64,000 nucleotides of DNA, taken from Candidatus Nitrospira nitrificans (lineage in GTDB: Bacteria; Nitrospirota; Nitrospiria; Nitrospirales; Nitrospiraceae). The notes under the pieces were generated by a model. It worked only from the letters and a program-made list of their open reading frames with translations, made no database searches and was not told where the DNA came from. How positions within the stretch are numbered: the stretch's first letter is position 1; the number at the start of each line of letters is the position of its first letter. Location: contig NZ_CZPZ01000011.1 of assembly GCF_001458775.1 (NCBI RefSeq), positions 1 to 64,000 of the forward strand, in the 5' to 3' direction. The translations under genes and the position numbers were made by a program. Shown piece after piece: positions 1-7,705 of this stretch.

Positions 1-127
1 CGAATACATCGAGGGGTTCTACAATCGGCAGCGTCGGCACTCAACCCTCGGCTATCACTCCCCAGCTGAGTATGAAGCGCGGGCAGCAGTCGCGTAACCA
101 CGTGTCCATGAAATCGAGGGAAGATCA
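1..127 (+). mobile_element. Right end of an IS3-family insertion sequence (left part outside window)
   Basis: The window opens inside an IS3-like element. The transposase stop at 95-97 is followed by about 30 bp that read as a terminal repeat; on the minus strand it begins TGATCTTCCCTCGATTTCAT, and the TGA/TCA terminus is typical of IS3 ends. The element most likely stops at 127, because 128 onward reads as the coding end of the neighbouring minus-strand gene. The boundary is inferred: the left repeat and any target-site duplication lie outside the window. Confidence 0.6.
2..97 (+). CDS. IS3-family transposase (OrfB/rve domain), C-terminal fragment, 5' partial
   Basis: Thirty-one codons and a stop are visible. 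The peptide contains YNRQRRHSTLGYHSPAEYE, the characteristic C-terminus of the IS3-family DDE integrase (OrfB, rve fold) that catalyses transposition. The conserved order is aromatic-N-x-x-R-x-H-S-x-L-G-Y-x-S-P-x-x-[FY]. The catalytic triad lies upstream of the window, so whether the element is intact cannot be judged. Confidence 0.85.
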   Translation, partial: EYIEGFYNRQRRHSTLGYHSPAEYEARAAVA

Positions 128-1006
128 TTGTGTCTTACCTGGCTTTTGTTGGAAATCTCCTCCTCGTATGTCCTCAATCGGTGTCGATGCTCCTTTCTTG
201 GAGAGGTCTGGCTTGTCGGAGCTGTCGAACCCTTGAATATATGTGGTCTGTGCAACTTTGTTCTTGAGCTGACTGACATTAATTTTCTTTTCGACCAGAT
301 CCAATACCATTCGCCTTAAAGGTTTAATGATCTCGTCAGCTGGCAGGCTTGTAGACAATTTCCTGCTGACAACCTCTAGGCCAATCAGTTCTCTGACCTC
401 ACGCGTGGAAAGTAAACGTTCCAGCGTTGTAATCGGGAAGGAATTTATCAGGAGGTGTTTTTGGTTATCGGAGAGGTTTCCATAGGTTCTTACAAATTCA
501 AGAGCCTGTAGTGCTGGATCTCCTCCTCGAAAGCGAGAGGCTGCAAGCCCAGACCATCCAACTACTCCGCGGCCTTCATTCTCACCTGTATGTCTAAGTA
601 AGATCCACCGATTGCCTTCTTCACGGTCCGTTACCTCAAAACAAGCAATCGGCTCAATCTCTTCACGAATGAATCGTTTGCTTAATGCCTCAAATCTTTT
701 TTGGAGCGGTGATTTTACGTGCAGGCTTGTTAACACACTTGGATTTGAGAGAATCTTTAGAGCAGCAACTCGTCGGTTACCCTCCAACACAATGAACCTC
801 TCAGAATCTTTTTTCTCGCGAAGAACCAACATGCGATCCATTGGACTCAAACCTGCTTCAACTATGTCCTCTGCGAGTACAAAAAGTTTCTCCTCTTGAT
901 CGTCCAAAACCTTTTGGAGTGCGTCTCTTTGATTAGCGGCACTTTCGTTTCGAGGGTTTTCTGAATCAAGCAGCAGTTGGTCAATGGTGCGATCGATAGC
1001 TCCCAT
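125..1006 (-). CDS. ParB/Srx-superfamily nucleotide-binding domain protein, probably 3'-truncated by the IS
   Basis: A 293-residue protein with a ParB N-terminal-like domain. The N-terminus carries a D-x-x-N-P-R element (IDQLLLDSENPR). Around residue 75 there is VLEGNRRVAALKIL, the G-N-R-R box that binds CTP/NTP in ParB-like folds. A later RHTGENEG stretch matches, from memory, a ParB-like subfamily found in mobile and defence contexts rather than chromosome partition. There is no neighbouring parA. The stop codon TGA (125-127) coincides with the inferred terminus of the IS, so the natural C-terminus was probably replaced. Base composition looks more AT-rich than the downstream housekeeping genes, which fits acquisition by transfer. 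Function is unknown. Confidence 0.7.
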   Translation of the reverse strand: MGAIDRTIDQLLLDSENPRNESAANQRDALQKVLDDQEEKLFVLAEDIVEAGLSPMDRMLVLREKKDSERFIVLEGNRRVAALKILSNPSVLTSLHVKSPLQKRFEALSKRFIREEIEPIACFEVTDREEGNRWILLRHTGENEGRGVVGWSGLAASRFRGGDPALQALEFVRTYGNLSDNQKHLLINSFPITTLERLLSTREVRELIGLEVVSRKLSTSLPADEIIKPLRRMVLDLVEKKINVSQLKNKVAQTTYIQGFDSSDKPDLSKKGASTPIEDIRGGDFQQKPGKTQ

Positions 1007-1116
1007 ATTAGCCCACTAAGGGAAAAATCAGTTGTCAAAATCGCGAAAGACTACTGTGGCTAGGCAACTCTGTCAATATTTGAATCTCTCGTAAAGCTGA
1101 AGGATGGGACTAATTG

Positions 1117-1455
1117 TTATGGTGTGAACATTTCCTGTAGAACCGCGAGGACGGCAGCAAGGGTTCCGGGCGTGACGCGGCCAAGCCGCTTGACGAGGCG
1201 TTCGCTATCAACGGTGCGTAACTGGTCTATGGCCACGAATCCGGAACGGTCGCGGAAACGGCATCTCACTCGCCAAGGGTAGGTTTGCCCGCCGGTAGTC
1301 ATTGGCGCGATGATCACAGTCCGTAAATATTGATTCAATTCATCTGGAGAGACGACCAGGCAAGGTCTCGTTTTTCTGATTTCACTGCCTCGGGTTGGAT
1401 CAAGGTCAATCAGATAGACTTCACCGCGTGCCGGGCGCGCGTGCTCTAGCGCCAC
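1117..1455 (-). CDS. mazF: MazF/PemK-family endoribonuclease toxin
   Basis: A 112-residue protein of normal MazF length. It begins with R-G-E-V-Y-L-I-D-L-D-P-x-R-G-S-E, followed by K-T-R-P-C-L-V-V-S, the SH3-like barrel core of the family. Later segments II-A-P-M-T-T and FVAIDQLRTVDSERL match the second half, with the conserved DQ-R-x-D element. MazF toxins cut RNA at short sequences. The start overlaps the end of the upstream antitoxin gene by 10 bp, the usual translationally coupled antitoxin-first order. The toxin is expected to be held inactive by the MazE-like partner. Confidence 0.9.
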   Translation of the reverse strand: MALEHARPARGEVYLIDLDPTRGSEIRKTRPCLVVSPDELNQYLRTVIIAPMTTGGQTYPWRVRCRFRDRSGFVAIDQLRTVDSERLVKRLGRVTPGTLAAVLAVLQEMFTP

Positions 1456-1697
1456 TTCCAGTCTTCCTTATCGAATCGCGTGGCAGTCGGCGGGTCGAGA
1501 AGGCCGTCTTCTCCTTGCGCTCGCATGCGTCGAGCGGCATCAGTCCAGCCTGCGCGTGGTTGTGCCGATTTGGAGATCAGAATGCGGCCTGGTTCTGCTT
1601 GGAGCTCGACTTCATCCTCAAGCTGGGCTTCCTGAAGCAAGGTCTTGGGGAGCCTGATTCCCTTTGAGTTGCCGATCCGGACGATGTGTGCTTTCAT
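1446..1697 (-). CDS. mazE: MazE-like AbrB/SpoVT-fold antitoxin
   Basis: An 83-residue protein. The N-terminal swapped-hairpin DNA-binding domain reads IVRIGNSKGIRLPKTLL, the classic MazE/AbrB signature, then a beta strand ending GRILISK. The acidic, tryptophan-containing tail (LLDPPTATRFDKEDWKW) would wrap the toxin. A strong Shine-Dalgarno (GGAGGGG on the minus strand, 1702-1708) precedes the ATG. The antitoxin normally represses its own operon, probably through the small dyad at 1720-1728. Confidence 0.88.
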   Translation of the reverse strand: MKAHIVRIGNSKGIRLPKTLLQEAQLEDEVELQAEPGRILISKSAQPRAGWTDAARRMRAQGEDGLLDPPTATRFDKEDWKWR

Positions 1698-1719
1698 GTC
1701 ACCCCTCCAGCCATGAGGC

Positions 1720-1751
1720 TACATTGTAATCACATCTTGCACGGAAGGCAA
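1720..1751 (-). promoter_or_regulatory. Candidate mazEF promoter with operator dyad
   Basis: On the minus strand, TTGCCT (1746-1751) is separated by 17 bp from TACAAT (1723-1728), 26 bp before the mazE start. The -10 overlaps the odd-length palindrome TACAnTGTA (1720-1728), a plausible binding site for the MazE homodimer or MazEF complex. Seen by eye only. Confidence 0.5.
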
Positions 1752-1798
1752 ACCCCCTGACGAACTCTGGATTTACAAGCAGCAGGCGGGTTGTTACT

Positions 1799-3820
1799 AT
1801 GCCTGGCGTGAAACCCTTTCTTTCTCTGCTCTGGGTCCTGCTCTCTCTTCTCGGTGCGCTTGCGCTTGCCCACGTGGTTGGCGTCGTCAATCCAGATGAG
1901 AAGGTAAACGGGCTCTGGTTGGTGGTGGCAGCGGCCTGCATTTATGTGCTGGCCTATCGGTTCTATGGTCGTTGGCTGGCCAAGCAGGTCGTCGGACTGA
2001 ACAATCAGCATGTGACACCGGCAGTGCGGTTGAACGATGGGGTCAATTTTCATCCGACCAATAAAGTCGTGCTTTTCGGTCATCACTTTGCGGCGATTGC
2101 GGGAGCGGGACCCTTGCTTGGTCCGGTCTTGGCGGCGCAATTCGGATTTGTGCCGGGATTTCTGTGGTTGGTGATCGGAGCGGTGCTGGCTGGGGCGGTG
2201 CAGGATTTCATCATTCTCGTTGCCTCCATGCGGCGCAATGGGCGCTCGCTCCCTGAGATTGCGCATGATGAACTGGGCTCTGTCACCGGCACGGCGACGG
2301 CGGTCGCGGTGCTCTTTATTGTCGTGGTGGCGCTGGCGGGACTTGGGTTCGCCGTGGTGAATGCGCTCTACCACAATGCTTGGGGCACGTTCACGATCGC
2401 GATGACGATTCCGATCGGTCTCCTCATGGGCTTCTATCTTCAGAAGTTTCGTCCCGGCGCGGTGGCGGAGGTGTCGATCCTTGGCGTGGCGCTGTTGATT
2501 GTCGCGGTCCTGTTCGGCCGTGTGGTGGCGCAGTCGTCCTACGCGTGGCTTTTTGAATTCGATAAACCGGCGTTGGTTTGGCTTTTGGCCGGGTATGGCT
2601 TTCTTGCCTCGGTGTTGCCGGGCTGGATGTTGCTGGTCCCACGCGGCTATCTTTCAACATTTATGAAGCTTGGGGTCGTGTTTCTGCTTGGACTTGGCGT
2701 GATCCTCATGGCGCCGACGGTCGAGATGCCGCGCGTGACACAGTTTGCCAATGGCGGCGGGCCGATTATTCCCGGTACGCTTTTCCCCTTTCTCTTCATC
2801 ACGATTGCCTGCGGGGCGATTTCTGGATTTCACTCACTGGTCTCGTCCGGTACGACGCCCAAGATGATCGAACAGGAATCACAGGCGGTAGTGGGGTACG
2901 CGGCGATGCTGCTGGAAAGCTTCGTCGGAGTCATGGCGTTGATCGCGGCCTCGGTGCTGATTCCTGGCGACTACCTGGCGATCAATACGACATTGAGCGC
3001 GGATGCATTGGCGGCCATGGGTTTTCCCCCGTCGCGAATTGCTGAACTGTCACAAATGGTCGAGGTGGATGTGGCGGGACGCCCAGGAGGGGCTGTGTCG
3101 CTGGCAGTCGGCATGGCGTCTATCTTTTCCGCACTGCCCGGTATGACGGGCCTGATGGCCTATTGGTACCAATTTGCACTGGTGTTTGAGGCCCTGTTCA
3201 TTCTGACAACGATCGATACGGGCACCCGTGTGGGTCGTTATCTCGTCCAGGAAATGGCTGGGCGGGTCTATGCCCCCTTTCGCCGGATGAACTGGGTGCC
3301 GGGTGTGATGTCGAGCAGTGGCTTGGTGGTGGGAGCATGGGCCTACCTGATTGGGACGGGAAGTATTTCGACCATTTGGCCGATGTTTGGTGCCGCGAAT
3401 CAGTTGTTGGGGACGCTGGCTCTTTGCATTGGGACGACCGTCTTGATCAAGATGTGGAAGTCGCCCTATCTGTGGGTGACGGCGCTGCCGATGCTCTTCG
3501 TGGGCATTATCACCCTGACCGGATCTTATGAAATGTTTTGGATGTTCTTGAAGAAAGCCGGAACATTGACGGCGGGACAGGCCTTTGCTCTCTATCTGGA
3601 TGCGGTATTGGTGGCGCTGGTGGCGGTGCTGGGCGTGATCGTTTTGAGCGACAGCATGAGGCAGTGGTATGGTTACGTGGTTCTGAAGAAGCCGTTTACG
3701 TCGAGCGAAGTCGTCGTGATGGCGGGTGGAGGATCGGCGGGAAGGATGCAGGCGGCGATCCGTCAACACGATGACGAACAGAGGTGCTTCAAGCTGCCGC
3801 ATGGAACGGGGTGTTGTTGA
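1799..3820 (+). CDS. cstA: Carbon starvation protein A (CstA/BtsT-type peptide or pyruvate transporter)
   Basis: A 673-residue polytopic inner-membrane protein with at least 15 hydrophobic segments. The N-terminal part contains YRFYGRWLAKQVV, then DGVNFHPTNKVVLFGHHFAAIAGAGP, the hallmark of the CstA family. A GFHSLVSSGTTPKM segment and a DTGTRVGRYLVQE segment also match. In E. coli the family imports peptides or pyruvate (CstA, BtsT), often under carbon limitation. Length is close to that of E. coli CstA (about 700). The gene stands alone, divergent from mazEF by about 100 bp. The substrate here cannot be told from sequence. Confidence 0.92.
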   Translation: MPGVKPFLSLLWVLLSLLGALALAHVVGVVNPDEKVNGLWLVVAAACIYVLAYRFYGRWLAKQVVGLNNQHVTPAVRLNDGVNFHPTNKVVLFGHHFAAIAGAGPLLGPVLAAQFGFVPGFLWLVIGAVLAGAVQDFIILVASMRRNGRSLPEIAHDELGSVTGTATAVAVLFIVVVALAGLGFAVVNALYHNAWGTFTIAMTIPIGLLMGFYLQKFRPGAVAEVSILGVALLIVAVLFGRVVAQSSYAWLFEFDKPALVWLLAGYGFLASVLPGWMLLVPRGYLSTFMKLGVVFLLGLGVILMAPTVEMPRVTQFANGGGPIIPGTLFPFLFITIACGAISGFHSLVSSGTTPKMIEQESQAVVGYAAMLLESFVGVMALIAASVLIPGDYLAINTTLSADALAAMGFPPSRIAELSQMVEVDVAGRPGGAVSLAVGMASIFSALPGMTGLMAYWYQFALVFEALFILTTIDTGTRVGRYLVQEMAGRVYAPFRRMNWVPGVMSSSGLVVGAWAYLIGTGSISTIWPMFGAANQLLGTLALCIGTTVLIKMWKSPYLWVTALPMLFVGIITLTGSYEMFWMFLKKAGTLTAGQAFALYLDAVLVALVAVLGVIVLSDSMRQWYGYVVLKKPFTSSEVVVMAGGGSAGRMQAAIRQHDDEQRCFKLPHGTGCC

Positions 3821-3974
3821 GGCGACATGGTTGATCTTCTTGCTCGCCGGACGCGCACGTCTGCTTATTAGATTAGGCCACTTGATGTGAACGATGCGCT
3901 CGTTCGCCGCGCGCATTCGAGGATCAACCAGGCCGATCCTTGGAGTGGAGAGTAAAGTAAAGAGGGAGGAAATC

Positions 3975-4472
3975 GTGGCTGATCAGTTTTCATTTGATGT
4001 GGTGTCGGAAGTGAATATGCAGGAGCTCAAGAACGCGCTGGATCAGGCGACGAAGGAGATCAAGCAGCGGTTCGACTTCAAGGACACGAAGACGGAGATC
4101 ACTCTGAAAGAGAAAGAAAAGGAGCTGGTCGTGGTCTCCGACGACGAATACAAGTTGAACGCGGTGCAGGAGATCATCAAAGGGAAATGCGTGAAGCGCG
4201 GAGTATCGCTGAAGGCTTTCGACTACGGCGCCGTGGAGCCGTCGTTAAGCGGAACGGTTCGGCAGACGGCGAAGATTCAGAGCGGCCTCGCTTCGGAGAA
4301 GGCCAAAGAGATCACGAAGGCGGTCAAGGATGCCAAATTGAAGGTCCAAGCGCAGATTCAGGGCGAGCAAGTGCGGGTATTGGGCAAGAGCAAGGATGAA
4401 TTGCAGTCCGCGATCGCGTTCTTGAAGGGGAAGGATTTCGGGATCGACCTACAGTTCACGAACTATAGATAA
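3975..4472 (+). CDS. yajQ: YajQ family nucleotide-binding protein
   Basis: A 165-residue protein beginning (V)ADQFSFDVVSEVNMQELKNALDQA, the conserved YajQ N-terminus. It continues through RFDFKDTKTEI and ends with KGKDFGIDLQFTNYR, the family C-terminus. YajQ proteins have two ferredoxin-like domains; some bind cyclic di-GMP and act with transcription factors. The GTG at 3975 is preferred over an in-frame ATG at 3894 because GGGAGGA lies 4 bp upstream and the family consensus starts there. The upstream 27 codons have no family match. Confidence 0.9.
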   Translation: MADQFSFDVVSEVNMQELKNALDQATKEIKQRFDFKDTKTEITLKEKEKELVVVSDDEYKLNAVQEIIKGKCVKRGVSLKAFDYGAVEPSLSGTVRQTAKIQSGLASEKAKEITKAVKDAKLKVQAQIQGEQVRVLGKSKDELQSAIAFLKGKDFGIDLQFTNYR

Positions 4473-4497
4473 ATAGTGAGGGATTTGCATCGATTTC

Positions 4498-5514
4498 ATG
4501 AAGATTCTGCTCTCTCTTCTCTTTCTCGCGATCATTCTTGCCGGCTGCAATCGCAGCGACCCGATCGTTCTCATCCAGCTCCATCCGAAGAATCCCGATA
4601 TCATCTACATCGCGACGAACGATTATATCTATAAGACCCGTGATGCTGGCCAGACATGGACGAACCTTTCTCAAGGAATGAGCTATTCCCGTGTGATCGC
4701 CATGGCCATCGATCCTGTTTATCCTGCGACGGTTTATGCAGGGACGAAGGGCGATGCCGTCTACAAGAGCCATGATGGGGGGCAGCGCTGGACCTCAATG
4801 CGATCGGGTCTTGATGATGCGACTATTACGTCTGTGGTGAATCAGTTCCTCTTCGATCCGGCCGACGCCCAGCACATCTTTCTCGCCACAACGATGGGTG
4901 TGTTTGAAACCAAGAACGGCGGCGAGCAATGGACGAAGAAAATGGAGGGTATGAAAGAAGTGTTGATGGTCGTGACGTTAGGCATGGATCCGACCAGACC
5001 GTCCATTCTCTATGCAGGAACCAGCGGCGGCGTCTATAAGTCGATTGATCAGGCCGGCCATTGGATAAAAGTGAACAACGGGCTGGTGCCGCCGGACATG
5101 GTGAAGACGTCCCGGGCGTTGAATGTCACCTCAATACTGGTCGATCCATACGAGCCCGATACCATCTATGCCGCTACACTGGCAGGAATATACAAAACGA
5201 CCGATGGAGCCACGTCCTGGAATCGAATCGGAGCGTCGCTTCCTGATCAAATGATTATTGCCATGGTGCTCGACCGAACGCGACGGGGCGTGCTCTACAT
5301 CACGGGACGGGATGGCATACATCGGAGTGATGACGGTGGGGCCACGTGGGTGATGATGAACAGAGGGTTGTCGACTACCAACATTAGAGCCATTGCACAG
5401 AGTCAGACGGATCCGCCGGTGCTCTATGCCGGGACCAATGGGAGTGGGCTCTATCGCAGCAAGGATGCGGGGGAGACCTGGGAGCCGATGCCGACAGTGG
5501 GAGGGAAGCCCTGA
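4498..5514 (+). CDS. Lipoprotein with seven Asp-box repeats (predicted seven-bladed beta-propeller, Ycf48-like)
   Basis: 338 residues. A short signal peptide ends in the lipobox LAGC with Cys17, so it is predicted to be lipid-anchored. The mature part has seven Asp-box (BNR) motifs of the form [ST]-x-[DN]-x-[GA]-x-x-W, such as KTRDAGQTW, KSHDGGQRW, RSDDGGATW and RSKDAGETW. They are spaced 40-60 residues apart with intervening P-x-x-[IV]-Y-[AI] strands. Seven repeats predict a seven-bladed propeller like Ycf48/HCF136 or VPS10/sortilin folds. Those are assembly or binding proteins, but the ligand here is unknown. The stop lies 6 bp from the convergent neighbour. Confidence 0.8.
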   Translation: MKILLSLLFLAIILAGCNRSDPIVLIQLHPKNPDIIYIATNDYIYKTRDAGQTWTNLSQGMSYSRVIAMAIDPVYPATVYAGTKGDAVYKSHDGGQRWTSMRSGLDDATITSVVNQFLFDPADAQHIFLATTMGVFETKNGGEQWTKKMEGMKEVLMVVTLGMDPTRPSILYAGTSGGVYKSIDQAGHWIKVNNGLVPPDMVKTSRALNVTSILVDPYEPDTIYAATLAGIYKTTDGATSWNRIGASLPDQMIIAMVLDRTRRGVLYITGRDGIHRSDDGGATWVMMNRGLSTTNIRAIAQSQTDPPVLYAGTNGSGLYRSKDAGETWEPMPTVGGKP

Positions 5515-5520
5515 GGGAGG

Positions 5521-6522
5521 CTATCGTCTCTTGCTGTTCAAGTCGGAGTCTCCGATAGAGGCCCCGACTCCGCGTCGTGGAAGCGTCGAGATTCCTTCAC
5601 GATTCTGCGCACTGTCGACCTCGAGCCCTGTGCTGCTGGGTATTGAGGTGTCCTGTATATCCGTTCCCGGCCGATGGGGAAGTTGGCTATTGTGAACGGT
5701 CTCTCCTCTCCTTGGGCGCAGTAATTCTCCTGTCTTGGTATAGGGGGAGACCGAGCTTCCGATGTCTGCCCCGAAGTGGGGATTCAACTTCGTGTCTTCG
5801 ATATCTCCTCCGATTCGTGAGCGCAAGGTCGTATCTTGAATCTCCATCCCGGTCGGCGCTGCTGATGGCGGCCTGTTGGCTTTGAACTCGTTCTTGATCG
5901 CCTCTTCATCCTCTTGGATCTGTGCTTTGACCCTACCGCTGGTTTCGTAGTCAACCTCTTTGAGACTCTGTTGTGCCTCGATCAATTTATCCAGGCGGTT
6001 CTGAAGACGCAATAGATCTTCCCGAGCATGTGCAACCGTTCCGACAATGCTGGTTCCTTGGCGTTTCCCCAGCTCCGTTGAATTATAGACGCCATTCTGT
6101 CGAACGGCTTGGAGGATATGATTGGCCTCATCGATCATCTCGACGATTTCGCTCGGTGCTTCGCTGGTGGTCAAACAGCAGGACAGGAAGGTCCGATAAC
6201 GATCTGAAAATTTGGAGGCTACATTCCGCAATTCTGCAATTTTTATCGGATCACGATCGGGGAGATCGAATCCTTGTTGGCGTGCTTTCTCCCGAAAAGA
6301 TTCTGCTGCCTGCTGGTCGTAGAGCGGCTCACAGCCCGCACTCTTTTTGGCTGAAATCTGTTGGCCCGGCATCTTGCTCGAACACCAATAGATCGGTGCC
6401 GGCTGATTGAGTGGATTATCCGGATTGAAGTCCTTCGCGTCGGCCTGCTCCAGGCAGAAGAGCGGAAGGATGAAGAACAGAAACGGTTTTATGTATGAGG
6501 AAGACGAATAGTCTAGAGACAT
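5521..6522 (-). CDS. Secreted protein of unknown function with C-terminal 13-residue repeats
   Basis: I do not recognise the family. From the ATG at 6522 the protein has 333 residues and a signal peptide (FLFFILPLFCLEQADA, cleavage after ADA). An in-frame TTG at 6559-6561 would add 13 residues that would spoil the signal. The mature N-terminus is Cys-containing (IYWCSS, SAGCEPLYD, FLSCCLTT). A helical middle part (residues about 130-220) is followed by imperfect repeats of the type [DE]-I-x-D-[TS]-x-[LI]-x4-G from about residue 225 to the end. It is convergent with the propeller lipoprotein gene and divergent from the dcw promoter. Confidence 0.65.
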   Translation of the reverse strand: MSLDYSSSSYIKPFLFFILPLFCLEQADAKDFNPDNPLNQPAPIYWCSSKMPGQQISAKKSAGCEPLYDQQAAESFREKARQQGFDLPDRDPIKIAELRNVASKFSDRYRTFLSCCLTTSEAPSEIVEMIDEANHILQAVRQNGVYNSTELGKRQGTSIVGTVAHAREDLLRLQNRLDKLIEAQQSLKEVDYETSGRVKAQIQEDEEAIKNEFKANRPPSAAPTGMEIQDTTLRSRIGGDIEDTKLNPHFGADIGSSVSPYTKTGELLRPRRGETVHNSQLPHRPGTDIQDTSIPSSTGLEVDSAQNREGISTLPRRGVGASIGDSDLNSKRR

Positions 6523-6717
6523 AACAACATTCTCTAATCGAAATCCCTTGAAGTCAATCAAACTTCACCAGTTTGAGAGGCTTGAAAAGTGTGGGCACTT
6601 TATCAGAAGGCTAAGATGCGTAGCCTATTGCAATTAAAGAATAAATCGATCTGGTATCAGCTGCCACATGACATTTCTCTATCTGAATTTAGGACGCTCT
6701 AAGTTACCGAAAGACTG

Positions 6718-6745
6718 TTGACAAGCAAAAATGCCAGAGTATACT
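6718..6745 (+). promoter_or_regulatory. Sigma-70 promoter of the dcw cluster
   Basis: TTGACA (6718-6723), a 16-bp spacer and TATACT (6740-6745) form an almost perfect sigma-70 promoter. The expected transcription start is near 6752, at the first of the TGGGN-type boxes and about 20 bp before the rsmH start. It is the only strong promoter seen upstream of the division and cell-wall genes, which then follow with small gaps or overlaps to ftsZ. Confidence 0.75.
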
Positions 6746-6752
6746 TCGTCAG

Positions 6753-6784
6753 GTGGGTGAAAGTGGAGGCGTGTGGGTGAAAGT
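6753..6784 (+). promoter_or_regulatory. 10-bp-phased TGGGN boxes, candidate MraZ operator
   Basis: TGGGT (6754-6758), TGGAG (6764-6768) and TGGGT (6774-6778) repeat with exact 10-bp spacing. The 12-mer GTGGGTGAAAGT occurs twice, 20 bp apart (6753-6764 and 6773-6784). MraZ, the repressor usually encoded first in dcw clusters, binds TGGGN-N5 direct repeats near its own promoter in E. coli and AAAGTG-type repeats in mollicutes. The boxes lie at the predicted transcription start, a repressor position. The middle box doubles as the Shine-Dalgarno. No mraZ is encoded here. Confidence 0.5.
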
Positions 6785-7705
6785 ATTGTGGACGAAAATT
6801 TGCACATCTCAGTACTTGGTCGAGAAGTGTGTTCTTGGCTTATTTCTGAGCGACCCACCACTATTGTGGATTGTACGGTGGGATATGGTGGGCATGCTGA
6901 AATACTCTTAACATCTAGTCCTGTTGGAACAAGGGTTATTGGGCTAGATCGAGATTCTCAAGCTATTGAGTTCAGTCAGCGGCGTTTGAGTCGATTTGGA
7001 GACCGCATTGTGTTGCGACAAGGAAATTATCGCGATCTGAAGTCGCACCTTGCTGAAGCGGGTATCGCGAAGGTCGATGGGGTCCTTTTCGATTTCGGGG
7101 TTTCATCTCCACAGTTGGATGATCCCTCGCGAGGGTTTAGCTTTCAGCGAGAGGGTCCGCTGGATATGCGTATGGATCAAACGGTTGGGAAGACTGCCGC
7201 CGATCTGGTGAACCGTAGTCCCGAAGATGAGCTTGCGGACATCATCTTTCAGTATGGAGAAGAGCGGTATGCCAGGCGAATTGCTCGGGCCATTGTGCAG
7301 GAAAGGCAACGACATCCGGTTGAGACCACGGGAGTACTTGCCTCTGTCATCACTCGGTCTGTGCCGGCCTCGTATCGCCATGGACGGATTCATTGTGCCA
7401 CGCGAACCTTTCAGGCGCTCCGCATTGTGGTGAATCAGGAGTTGGACTTCTTGGAGTCCTCGCTGCGAGATGCAACCGAAGTGTTGGCTGTAGGGGGGAA
7501 GGTCTGCGCGATCGCCTTCCACTCTCTCGAAGATCGCATCGTTAAGCATACATTCCGGTCCCTCGCACAAGGTCCGGAAGCCACCTTGTCAATACTTACC
7601 AAGAAGCCGGTCCTCCCTTCTAGAGCTGAGTGTGGAGCAAATCCCCGATCGAGAAGCGCGAAATTACGAGTCGCTGAACGTCAACCGAGGATGGGACCTT
7701 TATGA
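6773..7705 (+). CDS. rsmH: 16S rRNA (cytosine(1402)-N(4))-methyltransferase RsmH
   Basis: 310 residues from GTG 6773. It shows the RsmH/MraW pattern: HISVLGREV at the N-terminus, then VDCTVGYGGHAEILL (SAM-binding motif I), VDGVLFDFGVSSPQLDDPSRGFSF, MRMD, RIARAIV, and AIAFHSLEDRIVK near the C-terminus. It methylates C1402 of 16S rRNA and is normally the first or second gene of the dcw cluster. A GGAGG at 6765-6769 is only 3 bp from GTG 6773. GTG 6788, giving MDENLHISVL, fits the family start better but has no close Shine-Dalgarno, so the start is uncertain. The 3' end overlaps ftsL by 4 bp. Confidence 0.95.
   Translation: MGESIVDENLHISVLGREVCSWLISERPTTIVDCTVGYGGHAEILLTSSPVGTRVIGLDRDSQAIEFSQRRLSRFGDRIVLRQGNYRDLKSHLAEAGIAKVDGVLFDFGVSSPQLDDPSRGFSFQREGPLDMRMDQTVGKTAADLVNRSPEDELADIIFQYGEERYARRIARAIVQERQRHPVETTGVLASVITRSVPASYRHGRIHCATRTFQALRIVVNQELDFLESSLRDATEVLAVGGKVCAIAFHSLEDRIVKHTFRSLAQGPEATLSILTKKPVLPSRAECGANPRSRSAKLRVAERQPRMGPL

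Noticed and set aside
1730-2374. Minus-strand open frame of 214 codons inside cstA
   Set aside because: Antisense to a clear CstA gene; Arg/His/Gln-rich composition typical of a shadow frame.
3050-3916. Minus-strand open frame of 288 codons over the end of cstA
   Set aside because: Same reason: antisense to CstA, biased composition, no motif.
6562-6772. A short or degraded mraZ upstream of rsmH
   Set aside because: All frames were read; no MraZ-like peptide or relic was found, and the interval is only 210 bp.
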